Part shown: positions 33,622-42,609 of the stretch, in pieces
Layout: every line of letters starts with the position of its first letter
How positions within the stretch are numbered: the first letter of the stretch is position 1
Assembly (NCBI GenBank): GCA_049115815.1
Contig: JAGDZO010000019.1
Span: 1 to 64,000, forward strand
Direction of reading: 5' to 3'
Source of the DNA: Marinoscillum sp049115815
Lineage (GTDB): Bacteria; Bacteroidota; Bacteroidia; Cytophagales; Cyclobacteriaceae
DNA length: 64,000 bases
Notes under the pieces: generated by a model
The model's input: only the letters and a program-made list of their open reading frames with translations
What the model was told of the DNA's origin: nothing
The model's database searches: none
Translations under genes and position numbers: made by a program

Positions 33622-34126
33622 AATCTTGTGGTTTGTCATCACGATCATAAGCGACATTCATGCCGTGATATTTTTCTTGTTCTTGATAGTCTTTTCTTAA
33701 AGGATGTCCTTCCCAGTCGTTTGGTAGTAGGATTCTGCGTAGTTCTGGATGGTTATTGAAATGAATACCAAATAGATCATATGCCTCTCGTTCATGCCAA
33801 TTGGCTGTGCGCCAAATATCTGATACTGAATCGATCCTAGGCTCATTTCGATCTAAAGTCACCTTTAGCATTAAATGCAAATCCTTAGGGATGCTATACA
33901 GGTTATAGATCATTTCCATAGTACCTGGTTCTTCCCCATTATCCAAGGCCGTCACACAAGACAAGGAATCAAAATAGGTCTTCTCATTCGCATGTAGAAA
34001 CGCACATACTCCATGGATGTATTCGGGATCTATAAGAATGGCCCGAGGAGTCGCATTGAGATCTTCACCAAGGACTGCTTCAGGAAACTGATCGCCAACC
34101 AACAATTTTATTTCTTGAAATTCCAT
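33620..34126 (-). CDS. nuoC: NADH-quinone oxidoreductase subunit C
   Basis: 168 residues. 'WHEREAYDLFGIHFNNHPEL' and 'RRILLPNDWEGHPLRKDY' are the conserved C-terminal signature of the 30-kDa subunit of complex I. It belongs to the peripheral arm that links the hydrogenase-like module to the iron-sulphur proteins. The stop lies in the second copy of a 22-bp direct repeat, which marks where the nuo order is interrupted by a four-helix-bundle gene. The spacer to nuoB upstream is 3 bp. Confidence 0.95.
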   Translation of the reverse strand: MEFQEIKLLVGDQFPEAVLGEDLNATPRAILIDPEYIHGVCAFLHANEKTYFDSLSCVTALDNGEEPGTMEMIYNLYSIPKDLHLMLKVTLDRNEPRIDSVSDIWRTANWHEREAYDLFGIHFNNHPELRRILLPNDWEGHPLRKDYQEQEKYHGMNVAYDRDDKPQD

Positions 34127-34129
34127 CTA

Positions 34130-34660
34130 TCAAGCAGTTTTCGCTTTACGTTTTTCCAGCAATTTTTCTAGTGCTTCTGGCTTCATGAGCGATTCGCCTC
34201 TGATTTTTTCTTGTAGTTTAATAAACCCTCCAATCAATGCTTCTGGTCTTGGAGGACATCCAGGCACATAAACGTCCACAGGCACAATTTTATCCACACC
34301 CTTAACCACATGGTAGCCATGCTCCCAATATGGTCCGCCACAATTGGCGCAACTACCCATTGAGATGACATAACGAGGCTCTGCCATTTGCTCATATAGC
34401 CTTCTCACCCTATCGGCCATCTTGAAAGTAACAGTACCAGCCACAATCATCACATCTGACTGTCTAGGAGATGCTCTCGGGATCACTCCAAATCTATCTA
34501 GATCATAACCGGAAGCATTGGTTCCCATCATCTCTATGGCACAGCAAGCCAAACCAAATCCCATAGGCCAAAGACTTGAAAGTCGTGCCCAATTAAGCAA
34601 GTCATCTGCCTTGGTGACGATAATTCCTCCTTGTCCAAACTGTTGATCCAATAATCCCAT
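34130..34660 (-). CDS. nuoB: NADH-quinone oxidoreductase subunit B
   Basis: 176 residues. It contains the cysteine ligands of the terminal cluster N2: 'GLACCAIEMMG' (about residue 35-45), 'SMGSCANCGGPYW' and 'VPGCPPRPEALIGG'. NuoB passes electrons to quinone at the junction with NuoD. Its first base overlaps the last base of nuoA (34660). Confidence 0.96.
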   Translation of the reverse strand: MGLLDQQFGQGGIIVTKADDLLNWARLSSLWPMGFGLACCAIEMMGTNASGYDLDRFGVIPRASPRQSDVMIVAGTVTFKMADRVRRLYEQMAEPRYVISMGSCANCGGPYWEHGYHVVKGVDKIVPVDVYVPGCPPRPEALIGGFIKLQEKIRGESLMKPEALEKLLEKRKAKTA

Positions 34661-35142
34661 TAGGCTTTTTTAGATGAGTTTCGTGTTTTGAATTGATCGT
34701 ATGCGGAGGCCGGAATTTTAGATTCGAAAGTGCTTTTAGGCGGGTTGGGTTTGGCCCAATCTAACATGCCATTAGCCCAGACATATATCAATCCCAAAAG
34801 AAGTATTCCAATAAAAATAAAGGTCTCCACTAATGAAAAAACACCCCACAATCCTTCAGTCTCAGTGTTCATTTCTTCATTAGCGAAAACTGTGGCCCAA
34901 GGAAACAAAAACACCATCTCCGTCTCAAAAAGCAAAAATATCAGTGCAATCACATAAAACCTGATATTGAAAACTCCCCAAGCTGAACCCACAGGGTCTT
35001 CCCCTGATTCATAGGTTGTTAACTTTTCTTCGTTGGGTCTTACGGGACGAAGCATCTTACCGGCAAAAAGTGTGATAAGCACGAATGCCACGCTCCCAAT
35101 AATGAATAAAAGCGCAGTACCGAAACCAGAGATTTCAATCAT
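34660..35142 (-). CDS. nuoA: NADH-quinone oxidoreductase subunit A
   Basis: 160 residues with three membrane helices. 'YESGEDPVGSAWGVFNIRFY' in the first long loop and 'LLFETEMVFLFPWA' in the second helix (with the conserved Glu residues) are diagnostic of NuoA/NDUFA-ND3. It is the first gene of the cluster, and has a longer N- and C-terminal tail than E. coli NuoA, as usual for this phylum. It lies 20 bp from the upstream Lon-like gene and may share its transcript. Confidence 0.95.
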   Translation of the reverse strand: MIEISGFGTALLFIIGSVAFVLITLFAGKMLRPVRPNEEKLTTYESGEDPVGSAWGVFNIRFYVIALIFLLFETEMVFLFPWATVFANEEMNTETEGLWGVFSLVETFIFIGILLLGLIYVWANGMLDWAKPNPPKSTFESKIPASAYDQFKTRNSSKKA

Positions 35143-35162
35143 GCCTGAAAATTACACAATGA

Positions 35163-35792
35163 TTAGAATTTAAGCGGATCAAAGTGCTTGAAGTGACCGT
35201 TCATGCTTATTCTTTCTTTCGCTTTTTCTGCACGTTCTAATGCCGGAATTAAATTTTCCAGATGATTCAGAATAAACTTTTGGCGCTTAGCCTCAGAAGT
35301 GATTTTGAGTAGATCATACTCCTCCTCTGGCTTGAGCCCAATTTTGTGAATGACTTTATAGACGGAAGTATCGTTCATGAGAGAAATTTCGCCATCCATG
35401 TGTAGCCATTCGAAGAGCTCTTCGCATTTATTCAGTATAACCTCTGCGATTTCAGGATCTTCATCATCCGATACTTCTATCATTTCTACCTGACCACCGG
35501 CATAGAGCCTCTCCCCCCATGGATTCTGAAAGTCCACCACCTTAAACATCCCCATTCCAATGGTCTTAATGTCCATACGGCCATCTTCATAAAGCTTGGT
35601 GACTTCTGATATTTTTACTTCTGTACCGTATTCGACCTTAGTGTTGACATAAGAGGGAATACCAAATGTCGATTTTGTCTGTAGACAATCGTTGATCAAT
35701 TGTTTATACCGAGGTTCGAAAATGTGCAAATTCAATTCTTCACCCGGAAAAGCAACGAGATTGAGAGGGAAGAGTGCCAGATCTTTTATCAT
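35163..35792 (-). CDS. LON peptidase substrate-binding domain protein
   Basis: 209 residues from the ATG at 35792 (a TTG six codons upstream is less likely). 'LALFPLNLVAFPGEELNLHI' and 'FEPRYKQLINDCL' are the classic start of the Lon N-terminal (PUA-like) domain, here without an ATPase or protease. Stand-alone LON-SB proteins are conserved in Bacteroidota and their targets are unknown. It may be co-transcribed with nuoA-D downstream because the gap is only 20 bp. It is divergent from the small membrane protein at 35871. Confidence 0.85.
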   Translation of the reverse strand: MIKDLALFPLNLVAFPGEELNLHIFEPRYKQLINDCLQTKSTFGIPSYVNTKVEYGTEVKISEVTKLYEDGRMDIKTIGMGMFKVVDFQNPWGERLYAGGQVEMIEVSDDEDPEIAEVILNKCEELFEWLHMDGEISLMNDTSVYKVIHKIGLKPEEEYDLLKITSEAKRQKFILNHLENLIPALERAEKAKERISMNGHFKHFDPLKF

Positions 35793-35870
35793 AACTTGTA
35801 AACGAATCAATTTTGCGTGTTTGAATAACTTGCTTCCAAGAAGAAAGTTTAATGATTAAATAATCATCCT

Positions 35871-36359
35871 ATGGCCAAAGTAAAAATCAATCAAGGCCGA
35901 ATTGTTCCATGGCAATTTAGGTTTTTGTTCACAATCATGATCTTAGGTGGTATGATGTTTTGCATGTTCAACCTACCCGAGGTTTATGCTATAATAATTA
36001 GTATAGCACTCTCCTTTTTGCTACCACCTGTATGGACTTCTTATCGGATTATGGAGATTGATACGGACCAAAAGACCATCTCAAACCTCACATGGGCTAT
36101 GGGTGAGAGAAGTAGATCTTCTCAGACTTATTCCACACTTGAGAAGATTTTCATTAACGCCGGAATAAAGTCCCAAAAAATGAATTCCTATGGGGGAAGA
36201 GTGCACGAGCAAAAAGTAAAAACATACAGCGCCTACCTCAAAACGTCTGAGGGTTCAAAGCATTTTTTAGTGAGTGACGAGGATGAATCTAACCTAATAG
36301 AAAGACTTTCAACCATCCAAGAAAAACTCAACTGCCCGATTGACAAAAATTACCAATAG
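35871..36359 (+). CDS. Two-helix membrane protein, function unknown
   Basis: 162 residues. Two closely spaced hydrophobic helices (about residues 17-34 and 36-55, 'FLFTIMILGGMMFCMFNL' and 'YAIIISIALSFLLPPVW') are followed by a soluble part with strands ('YRIMEIDTDQKTISNLTWAM') that looks like a PH-like or bacterial PH domain and ends in a helix (SNLIERLSTIQEKL). No known family recognised. It runs alone between a divergent and a convergent gene, and its stop is 7 bp from the end of the sulfurtransferase gene. Confidence 0.6.
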   Translation: MAKVKINQGRIVPWQFRFLFTIMILGGMMFCMFNLPEVYAIIISIALSFLLPPVWTSYRIMEIDTDQKTISNLTWAMGERSRSSQTYSTLEKIFINAGIKSQKMNSYGGRVHEQKVKTYSAYLKTSEGSKHFLVSDEDESNLIERLSTIQEKLNCPIDKNYQ

Positions 36360-36366
36360 CTAAAAA

Positions 36367-37221
36367 TCACTTCTCAAGAGGCCATCCAGAAGGCCGGCCC
36401 CATTCGGTCCAAGAACCATCATAAACAGACAGCTCGGAATATCCCAAAATCGAAGCACCCAAAGTCAAAATACAAGCTGTGAGACCTGAACCACACGAAA
36501 AAATAATTGATTTACCTTTCAAGTCAAGGTCATTAAAAATTGATTGTAATTCCAACGTTGGAACCATCTGATGGTCACGAACAATGCTGCTAAAAGGCAA
36601 GTTTAATGCATTCGGAATATGGCCTCCTCTAAGCCCAGCCCGAGGTTCTGGTTCTATTCCCTGAAATCTTCCAGCTGATCTTGCATCAAGCAAACAAGAT
36701 TTTGTGTCTTGGATTTTGCCTAAGACTTCCGATGCAGAATGGAAATATGAAGTGTCCAGTTTTCCAGAGAAATCACCTTCAGGGTATTCTTCTACCAACC
36801 CAGCCGATTCACATGGATATTGTTCTTTCCATTTAGGAAGTCCGCCATCTAGCACAGCGACATTCTGATGCCCCATGGCTTTGAACATCCACCAGATTCT
36901 AGGACTAGAATAGATACCCATACTATCATATACCACAATGACTGAACCATTGGAGATTCCCAATTTTCTAGCCTCCAGGTTGAACTGATGCTCAGAAGGC
37001 ATCATATGAGGAAGGTCGCTTTCCGGTAAAGAAAAGCGACCATCTAAATCAAAATAACGTGTCTTAGGAATTTTAAGGTCATCGGCACCTGAAGATGCAG
37101 ACGATCCTACAGGAGCATTCATACTTCCATCCAGCACTATCAGATTCGGGTTATCCAAGTGGACGTATAGCCACTGATTTGAAACCAATGGCCCTGGAAG
37201 TAACAAGCCCTTATTATCCAT
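36367..37221 (-). CDS. Rhodanese-type sulfurtransferase, SseA-like
   Basis: 284 residues with two rhodanese domains. The N-terminal inactive domain has 'LIVLDGSMNAPVGSSASS' and 'VIVVYDSMGIYSSPRIWWMF'; the C-terminal domain holds the active-site loop 'IFSCGSGLTACILTLG' with Cys near residue 243. CGSG(V/L)TA is the 3-mercaptopyruvate sulfurtransferase type of loop, as opposed to CRKGVT of thiosulfate sulfurtransferase. It moves sulfane sulphur to acceptors such as thiols or cyanide. Its start overlaps the isocitrate dehydrogenase stop by 8 bp. Confidence 0.87.
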   Translation of the reverse strand: MDNKGLLLPGPLVSNQWLYVHLDNPNLIVLDGSMNAPVGSSASSGADDLKIPKTRYFDLDGRFSLPESDLPHMMPSEHQFNLEARKLGISNGSVIVVYDSMGIYSSPRIWWMFKAMGHQNVAVLDGGLPKWKEQYPCESAGLVEEYPEGDFSGKLDTSYFHSASEVLGKIQDTKSCLLDARSAGRFQGIEPEPRAGLRGGHIPNALNLPFSSIVRDHQMVPTLELQSIFNDLDLKGKSIIFSCGSGLTACILTLGASILGYSELSVYDGSWTEWGRPSGWPLEK

Positions 37222-39445
37222 TCAAACCATCCAAAATACCATTAAGGGTAGCACTTGGTCGCATGGCTTTGGAGGTTAATGCTTCATTCGGTAGGTAATA
37301 ACCATCAATATCTACTTTGCTACCTTGAGCAGCCAACAACTCACTATTAATGGTAGACTCTTCAGATTTCATAGCTTCAGCTACTTTCGTAAATGTTGTC
37401 TTGAGCTCTTGGTCTTTATCCTGAGCGGCCAATTCTTCTGCCCAGTACATAGCCAGATAAAAATGACTACCTCTGTTATCTATCTCATTGACCTTTCTAG
37501 ATGGTGACTTATTCTCCAAAAGGAATTTGCTATTGGCGGAATCTAAAGCATCTGCCAACACCTGAGCCCTTGGATTGCTGTCTACCATACTTAAGTGCTC
37601 TAGTGAAGCAGCCAATGCTAAAAATTCCCCTAAGGAATCCCAACGCAGGTGACCCTCTTCTACGAATTGCTGAACGTGCTTAGGAGCTGATCCGCCCGCA
37701 CCGGTCTCAAACAATCCTCCACCATTCATCAATGGCACGATAGAAAGCATTTTCGCGCTAGTTCCCACTTCCAATATTGGAAACAGATCTGTTAGGTAAT
37801 CTCTTAATACATTACCCGTCACCGAGATGGTATCTAATCCTTTTCTGATGCGCTCTGCACTAAACTTAGTTGCCTCAACTGGAGCCAAAATTCTTATGTC
37901 CAATCCCGCGGTATCATGATCCTGGAGGTATTTGTTGACCTTTTTGATCAGCTGAGAATCATGCGCTCTGTTTTCATCTAACCAAAAAACTGCTGGTGTT
38001 GAAGAATATCTTGCTCTGTTCACTGCCAATTTCACCCAGTCTTGAATAGGCGCATCTTTCACTTGACACATTCTCCAGATATCACCAGCTTCCACAGTAT
38101 GCTCTATGATCGTCTCACCACTACCATTCACCACTCTTACTTTTCCAGCTTTAGCTATTTCGAAAGTTTTGTCATGCGAACCATATTCTTCAGCTTTTTG
38201 AGCCATAAGCCCCACGTTTGGTACACTACCCATAGTGGTCGGATCAAAGGCGCCATTCTTTTTGCAATCGTCGATTATCGCAGAGTAAACACTTGAATAA
38301 GATCTATCCGGAATGATATATTTCGTGTCTTTCAATTGACCATCTGGTCCCCACATTTGACCAGAAGTTCTGATAGCGGCAGGCATAGATGCATCAATGA
38401 TCACATCACTAGGTACATGAAGATTGGTAATTCCTTTATCAGAATTGACCATGGCCAACTCAGGTCTATCTGCATAGCAAGCTTCAATATCTGCCATGAT
38501 AGGTGCCTTCACTGAATCATCCAACGCTTCTATTTTTGCCAATACATCAGCAAATCCATTGTTGGTATTGATTCCCAAATCTGAAAGTGTAGCAGCATGC
38601 TTGGAGAATACTGGCTCAAAAAACACAGATACAGCATGACCAAAAATGATCGGGTCAGAAACCTTCATCATGGTTGCTTTCATATGGAGCGAAAATAAAA
38701 TGTCCTTCTCCTTAGCATCAGCCACTTGCTCCGCTAAAAACGATCTTAGCTCCTTGGCACTCATAGCGGAAGCATCGATTACTTCACCAGCAAGAAGTGC
38801 TACTTTTTCTTTTAGAACTGTGGTGTTTCCATCTGCATCTACGTGCTCAATTCTAGCAGAATCTGCAGCATCTATGGTAACTGATTTTTCGCTACCATAA
38901 AAATCGCCCTTAGACATACTAGCCACGTGAGATTTAGAATCAGATGACCAGGCACCCATAGAATGAGGATTGGCACGTGCATATTCTTTTACAGCCTTTG
39001 GTGCACGACGATCAGAGTTACCCTCTCTCAAAACTGGATTCACTGCACTCCCTTTGATTTTGTCGTATTTTGATTGAATCACTTTTTCCTCTTCAGTCTG
39101 AGGATTGGTAGGGTAATCCGGCAAAGCAAATCCTTTGCCTTGTAGTTCCTGAATAGTGGCTACTAATTGAGGAATGGAAGCACTCACATTCGGCAACTTG
39201 ATAATGTTAGCTTCGGGAGTAGTTGCAAGCTTACCCAACTCAGCCAAATCATCACTGATCCTTTGTTCCTCTTTCAAAAATTCAGGAAATGCGGAAATGA
39301 CCCTTCCTGCGAGTGAAATATCTCTAGTCTCTACTTCTATTCCCGCTTGAGCGGTAAAAGCTTGAACTATTGGCAGTAATGATCGTGTAGCCAAAGCTGG
39401 TGCTTCGTCTGTGATGGTATAAATGATTGTGCTCTTCTTTGCCAT
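37214..39445 (-). CDS. NADP-dependent isocitrate dehydrogenase, monomeric
   Basis: 743 residues, the standard length of the monomeric (IDH-II) type. 'STIIYTITDEAPALATRSLL' at the N-terminus and 'GSAVNPVLREGNSDRRAPKA' near residue 125-145 are family signatures, the latter for isocitrate binding; 'FETGAGGSAPKHVQQFVEEG' near 585 and 'NPRAQVLADALDSANSKFL' follow. It oxidises isocitrate to 2-oxoglutarate and makes NADPH in the cytoplasm. There is no dimeric icd in the window. It is followed with an 8-bp overlap by the sulfurtransferase and preceded by panB with a 30-bp gap. Confidence 0.95.
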   Translation of the reverse strand: MAKKSTIIYTITDEAPALATRSLLPIVQAFTAQAGIEVETRDISLAGRVISAFPEFLKEEQRISDDLAELGKLATTPEANIIKLPNVSASIPQLVATIQELQGKGFALPDYPTNPQTEEEKVIQSKYDKIKGSAVNPVLREGNSDRRAPKAVKEYARANPHSMGAWSSDSKSHVASMSKGDFYGSEKSVTIDAADSARIEHVDADGNTTVLKEKVALLAGEVIDASAMSAKELRSFLAEQVADAKEKDILFSLHMKATMMKVSDPIIFGHAVSVFFEPVFSKHAATLSDLGINTNNGFADVLAKIEALDDSVKAPIMADIEACYADRPELAMVNSDKGITNLHVPSDVIIDASMPAAIRTSGQMWGPDGQLKDTKYIIPDRSYSSVYSAIIDDCKKNGAFDPTTMGSVPNVGLMAQKAEEYGSHDKTFEIAKAGKVRVVNGSGETIIEHTVEAGDIWRMCQVKDAPIQDWVKLAVNRARYSSTPAVFWLDENRAHDSQLIKKVNKYLQDHDTAGLDIRILAPVEATKFSAERIRKGLDTISVTGNVLRDYLTDLFPILEVGTSAKMLSIVPLMNGGGLFETGAGGSAPKHVQQFVEEGHLRWDSLGEFLALAASLEHLSMVDSNPRAQVLADALDSANSKFLLENKSPSRKVNEIDNRGSHFYLAMYWAEELAAQDKDQELKTTFTKVAEAMKSEESTINSELLAAQGSKVDIDGYYLPNEALTSKAMRPSATLNGILDGLNG

Positions 39446-39475
39446 GTTTGTGTGCTTCTAAAAATGATTTCTTGA

Positions 39476-40294
39476 TTAGTAACTTTCTTTTTCGTTGGGA
39501 AAATCGTTGGACCGAATGTCTTTGATGAAATTGGTCGTAGCGTCTCCTATTATTTTATTCAAATCTGCGTATTGACGTAGAAATCTTGGTTTAAAATCCT
39601 GTGTGATTCCGAGCATATCGTGAACCACCAACACCTGCCCATCTACATGAGGGCCCGCACCAATGCCTATTACGGGGATATCAATAGACTGTGCAACTTC
39701 CCGAGCCAAATCAGCTGGTATCTTTTCTACTACTACTCCGAAACACCCGATCTCATCTAACATTTTGGCATCAGCCTTGAGTTTTTCGGCTTCTGCCGAA
39801 TCTTTAGCTCTTACCGTATAGGTACCAAACTTATAGATGGACTGAGGGGTAAGTCCCAAATGTCCCATTACTGGAATCCCAGCAGAGAGCACCCTGGATA
39901 TACTTTCCTTTATCTCAATGCCGCCTTCCATCTTCACAGCATGAGCACCCGATTCTTTCATGATCCTGATGCACGATCTCAAAGCCTCTGATGAGTTTCC
40001 TTGATAGCTACCAAACGGCACATCCACCACTACAAATGCACGTTTGACGGCTTTAACTACCGAAGTAGCATGCCAGATCATATGATCCAATGTAATAGGT
40101 AAAGTCGTCTCATTGCCTGCCATCACATTTGAAGCAGAATCTCCAACCAAAATCACATCTATACCCGAAGCATCTAGAATTCGAGCCATCGAATAGTCAT
40201 AGGCCGTCAGCATCGCAATTTTTTCTCCGCTCGCCTTCATTTCGCGCAAGCGGTGCGTAGTGATTTTATCAAATTGACCTTTGGCAGTGCTCAT
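39476..40294 (-). CDS. panB: 3-methyl-2-oxobutanoate hydroxymethyltransferase
   Basis: 272 residues, typical length. 'MLTAYDYSMARILDASGIDV' and 'ILVGDSASNVMAGNETTLPI' with the metal ligand Asp, 'VKMEGG', 'MGHLGLTPQSIYKFG' and 'IPVIGIGAGPHVDGQVLV' are all conserved in PanB. It makes ketopantoate from 2-oxoisovalerate, the first committed step of pantothenate and CoA synthesis. The active-site region and the C-terminus 'RQYADLNKIIGDATTNFIKD' are complete. Confidence 0.96.
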   Translation of the reverse strand: MSTAKGQFDKITTHRLREMKASGEKIAMLTAYDYSMARILDASGIDVILVGDSASNVMAGNETTLPITLDHMIWHATSVVKAVKRAFVVVDVPFGSYQGNSSEALRSCIRIMKESGAHAVKMEGGIEIKESISRVLSAGIPVMGHLGLTPQSIYKFGTYTVRAKDSAEAEKLKADAKMLDEIGCFGVVVEKIPADLAREVAQSIDIPVIGIGAGPHVDGQVLVVHDMLGITQDFKPRFLRQYADLNKIIGDATTNFIKDIRSNDFPNEKESY

Positions 40295-40383
40295 ATAAAG
40301 TGGGGTAGGTTCTTAGTCAAAAAGGGTATCAATGTCTTGGAAGGCGCAAATTTAGTAAAATCCAAGCCAACTAATGATCTCCT

Positions 40384-40938
40384 TTACTTCCATTTAATAT
40401 TACATCCCATGCTAGGTAATTGATCCTCTGGAATATCATCCCCAGAAACCAATAGGCTAAGTGCTCCTCTCAAATCCTTTCCCGTGACAGGCACCCCGTT
40501 TCCTGGCGTAGCATCATCCAACCTGCCCCTATATACACAGTGGTCATTCTCATCAAATACGAAAAAATCTGGAGTACATTCGGCACCATAAGCTTTGGCC
40601 ACTTCCTGATCCTCATCATACAAATATGGAAAATCAAAGTCAACTGCTTCAGCTTGCTCTTTCATAAATGCAGGCGCGTCTTGAGGATAATTATTAATGT
40701 CATTGGAGGAGATCGCCACGAACTCAACGCCGTGATTCTGATATTCCTTGGAAATGGCTGCAATTTCATCCTGAACAAGAATCACGTATGGGCAATGAAC
40801 ACAAATGAACATTATTACGGTCCCTTTTGCGCCACGAGCGTCAATGAGCGTTGTTGGTTGATCATCCATGACATTGCGTAAGTTGAAGGAAGGTGCTTTT
40901 GTGCCCAGTGGCATCATATTAGAATGAGCTAGTGACAT
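40384..40938 (-). CDS. Thioredoxin-like/AhpC-TSA family protein
   Basis: 184 residues. The fold opens with 'GTKAPSFNLRNVMDDQPTTL', followed by the redox site 'MFICVHCPYVILVQDEIAAI' (Cys-x-x-Cys, residues about 46-49) and 'EFVAISSNDINNYPQDAPAF'. The C-terminus 'QLPSMGCNIKWK' is a hallmark of this conserved uncharacterised group, often described as thioredoxin family or redoxin protein. It is probably a cytoplasmic disulphide reductase or peroxiredoxin-like protein. It is divergent from the secreted amidohydrolase at 41004, with a 65-bp spacer. Confidence 0.86.
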   Translation of the reverse strand: MSLAHSNMMPLGTKAPSFNLRNVMDDQPTTLIDARGAKGTVIMFICVHCPYVILVQDEIAAISKEYQNHGVEFVAISSNDINNYPQDAPAFMKEQAEAVDFDFPYLYDEDQEVAKAYGAECTPDFFVFDENDHCVYRGRLDDATPGNGVPVTGKDLRGALSLLVSGDDIPEDQLPSMGCNIKWK

Positions 40939-41003
40939 TTGGTTTGCAGTTTGGCTATCAAAATTGGTTAAATTGAAGATTCAAAATTATCACGATCTAG
41001 CTC

Positions 41004-42569
41004 ATGAATAACCTTCCCCGCACTCTTTTTATCATCTTACTATTGATATGTTACACAACAACCTCCCATGCGCAGATTAATTCGGCAGATGGTCAGATAA
41101 TTATTCGTGGAGCCACCCTTGTCAATGGAAATGGTGCTCCGCCCATTGGGCCTGTGGATATAGTCATAGAGAAAAATAAGATTACCAAAATAGTAACAGT
41201 TGGATACCCTAATGTAGAGATATCGGATAGCAGAAGACCAGAAGCAAAAGAAGGTACAACTGAGATTGAAGCTGAAGGCATGTATGTCCTCCCCGGCTTT
41301 GTTGATATGCACGGACACATAGGGTCTATAGAGAGTATTCCCGAAGAATATGTCTTCAAGCTTTGGATGGGTCATGGTATCACGACTGTGCGCGAGCCAG
41401 GTAGTTTTCGCGGAAGAGACTGGACATTGGATCTAAAAAAGAAAAGTGCCAACAATGAAATCACTGCGCCACGAATCATAGCTTATACTGGATTTGGGAT
41501 GGGCACAGAAGGGATCAATTCTGCCGAAGAAGCGGTGAAATGGGTACAGGAAAACGCTGATGCAGGTGCTGATGGAATTAAGTTCTTTGGTGCGCGCCCT
41601 GATATTATGAAGGCAGCCTTGGAAGAGAACAAAAAGTTGGGATTAGGGTCGGCTTGTCATCACGCCCAAACCAATGTGACTTGGGTCAACGTTTTGAATT
41701 CTTCAAGCTGGGGACTGACTACTATGGAACATTGGTATGGACTTCCTGAGGCTATGTTTCATAATAAAATCATTCAGCATTACCCGTCGGATTATAATTA
41801 TCAAAACGAACAACATCGTTTCGAAGAAGCAGGCAAGCTTTGGGAGCAAGCTGCCAAGCCTGGCTCGGACAAATGGAACGAGGTGATGAATACCTTGCTC
41901 GAAAGAGATTTTACACTCGACCCCACCTTTAATATCTATGAAGCAAATCGAGATCTCATGAGGGCACGTACTGCAGACTGGCACAGGGACTACACATTGC
42001 CAGCGCAATGGGATTTTTATGCGCCAAGTAGAATTTCTCACGGTTCATATTGGCACTCATGGGGCACTACTCAGGAGGTCTCATGGAAAAACAACTACAA
42101 GCTTTGGATGCAATTCGTCAATGAATTTAAAAATAAAGGTGGTAGGGTAACGACGGGATCAGATAGCGGATACATATATCAACTATATGGTTTTGCCTAT
42201 GTCAGAGAATTGGAATTACTTCATGAAGCTGGATTCCATCCTCTGGAAGTGATCAGAAGTGCAACGCTCATGGGCGCAGAAGCTTTGGGGATGGAAGATC
42301 AGATTGGAAGTATTGAAGTGGGAAAACTTGCCGATTTGGTCATAGTAGAAGAAAATCCGGTAGCTGACCTTAAGGTATTGTATGGTACGGGCACCATTCG
42401 GTTAAATGACGAAAATGAGGTGGTAAGAACAAAGGGAGTGAAGTACACCATCAAAGATGGCTTGGTGTATGACTCAAGAGCTCTTCTGCAAGACGTTCGT
42501 AATATGGTCAAAGAGGCTAAAGAGACAGAGGGAGAAATAGAGCAGCCGGGTTATCCAAATTGGGATTAA
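41004..42569 (+). CDS. Secreted amidohydrolase family protein
   Basis: 521 residues with a signal peptide (FIILLLICYTTTSHAQI). Metal-dependent hydrolase features: 'GFVDMHGHIG' (His-x-His) near residue 100, 'LGSACHHAQTN' and 'VTTGSDSGYIY' (Asp ligand) near 390, ending with the urease-like composite-domain sequence 'IGSIEVGKLADLVIVEENPV'. It belongs to the imidazolonepropionase-like amidohydrolase group; the substrate may be a peptide or other exported amide. It is followed 40 bp later by a TPR lipoprotein in the same direction. Confidence 0.85.
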   Translation: MNNLPRTLFIILLLICYTTTSHAQINSADGQIIIRGATLVNGNGAPPIGPVDIVIEKNKITKIVTVGYPNVEISDSRRPEAKEGTTEIEAEGMYVLPGFVDMHGHIGSIESIPEEYVFKLWMGHGITTVREPGSFRGRDWTLDLKKKSANNEITAPRIIAYTGFGMGTEGINSAEEAVKWVQENADAGADGIKFFGARPDIMKAALEENKKLGLGSACHHAQTNVTWVNVLNSSSWGLTTMEHWYGLPEAMFHNKIIQHYPSDYNYQNEQHRFEEAGKLWEQAAKPGSDKWNEVMNTLLERDFTLDPTFNIYEANRDLMRARTADWHRDYTLPAQWDFYAPSRISHGSYWHSWGTTQEVSWKNNYKLWMQFVNEFKNKGGRVTTGSDSGYIYQLYGFAYVRELELLHEAGFHPLEVIRSATLMGAEALGMEDQIGSIEVGKLADLVIVEENPVADLKVLYGTGTIRLNDENEVVRTKGVKYTIKDGLVYDSRALLQDVRNMVKEAKETEGEIEQPGYPNWD

Positions 42570-42609
42570 ATCTCAGAATCCCTAGATTTATAAATCAACT
42601 TCTTACTCA

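Noticed and set aside
40540..40881. 113-residue open frame on the plus strand
   Set aside because: Antisense to the thioredoxin-like gene, which has a clear CxxC site and conserved tail.
41703..42041. 112-residue open frame on the minus strand
   Set aside because: Antisense to the amidohydrolase with complete metal-binding motifs.
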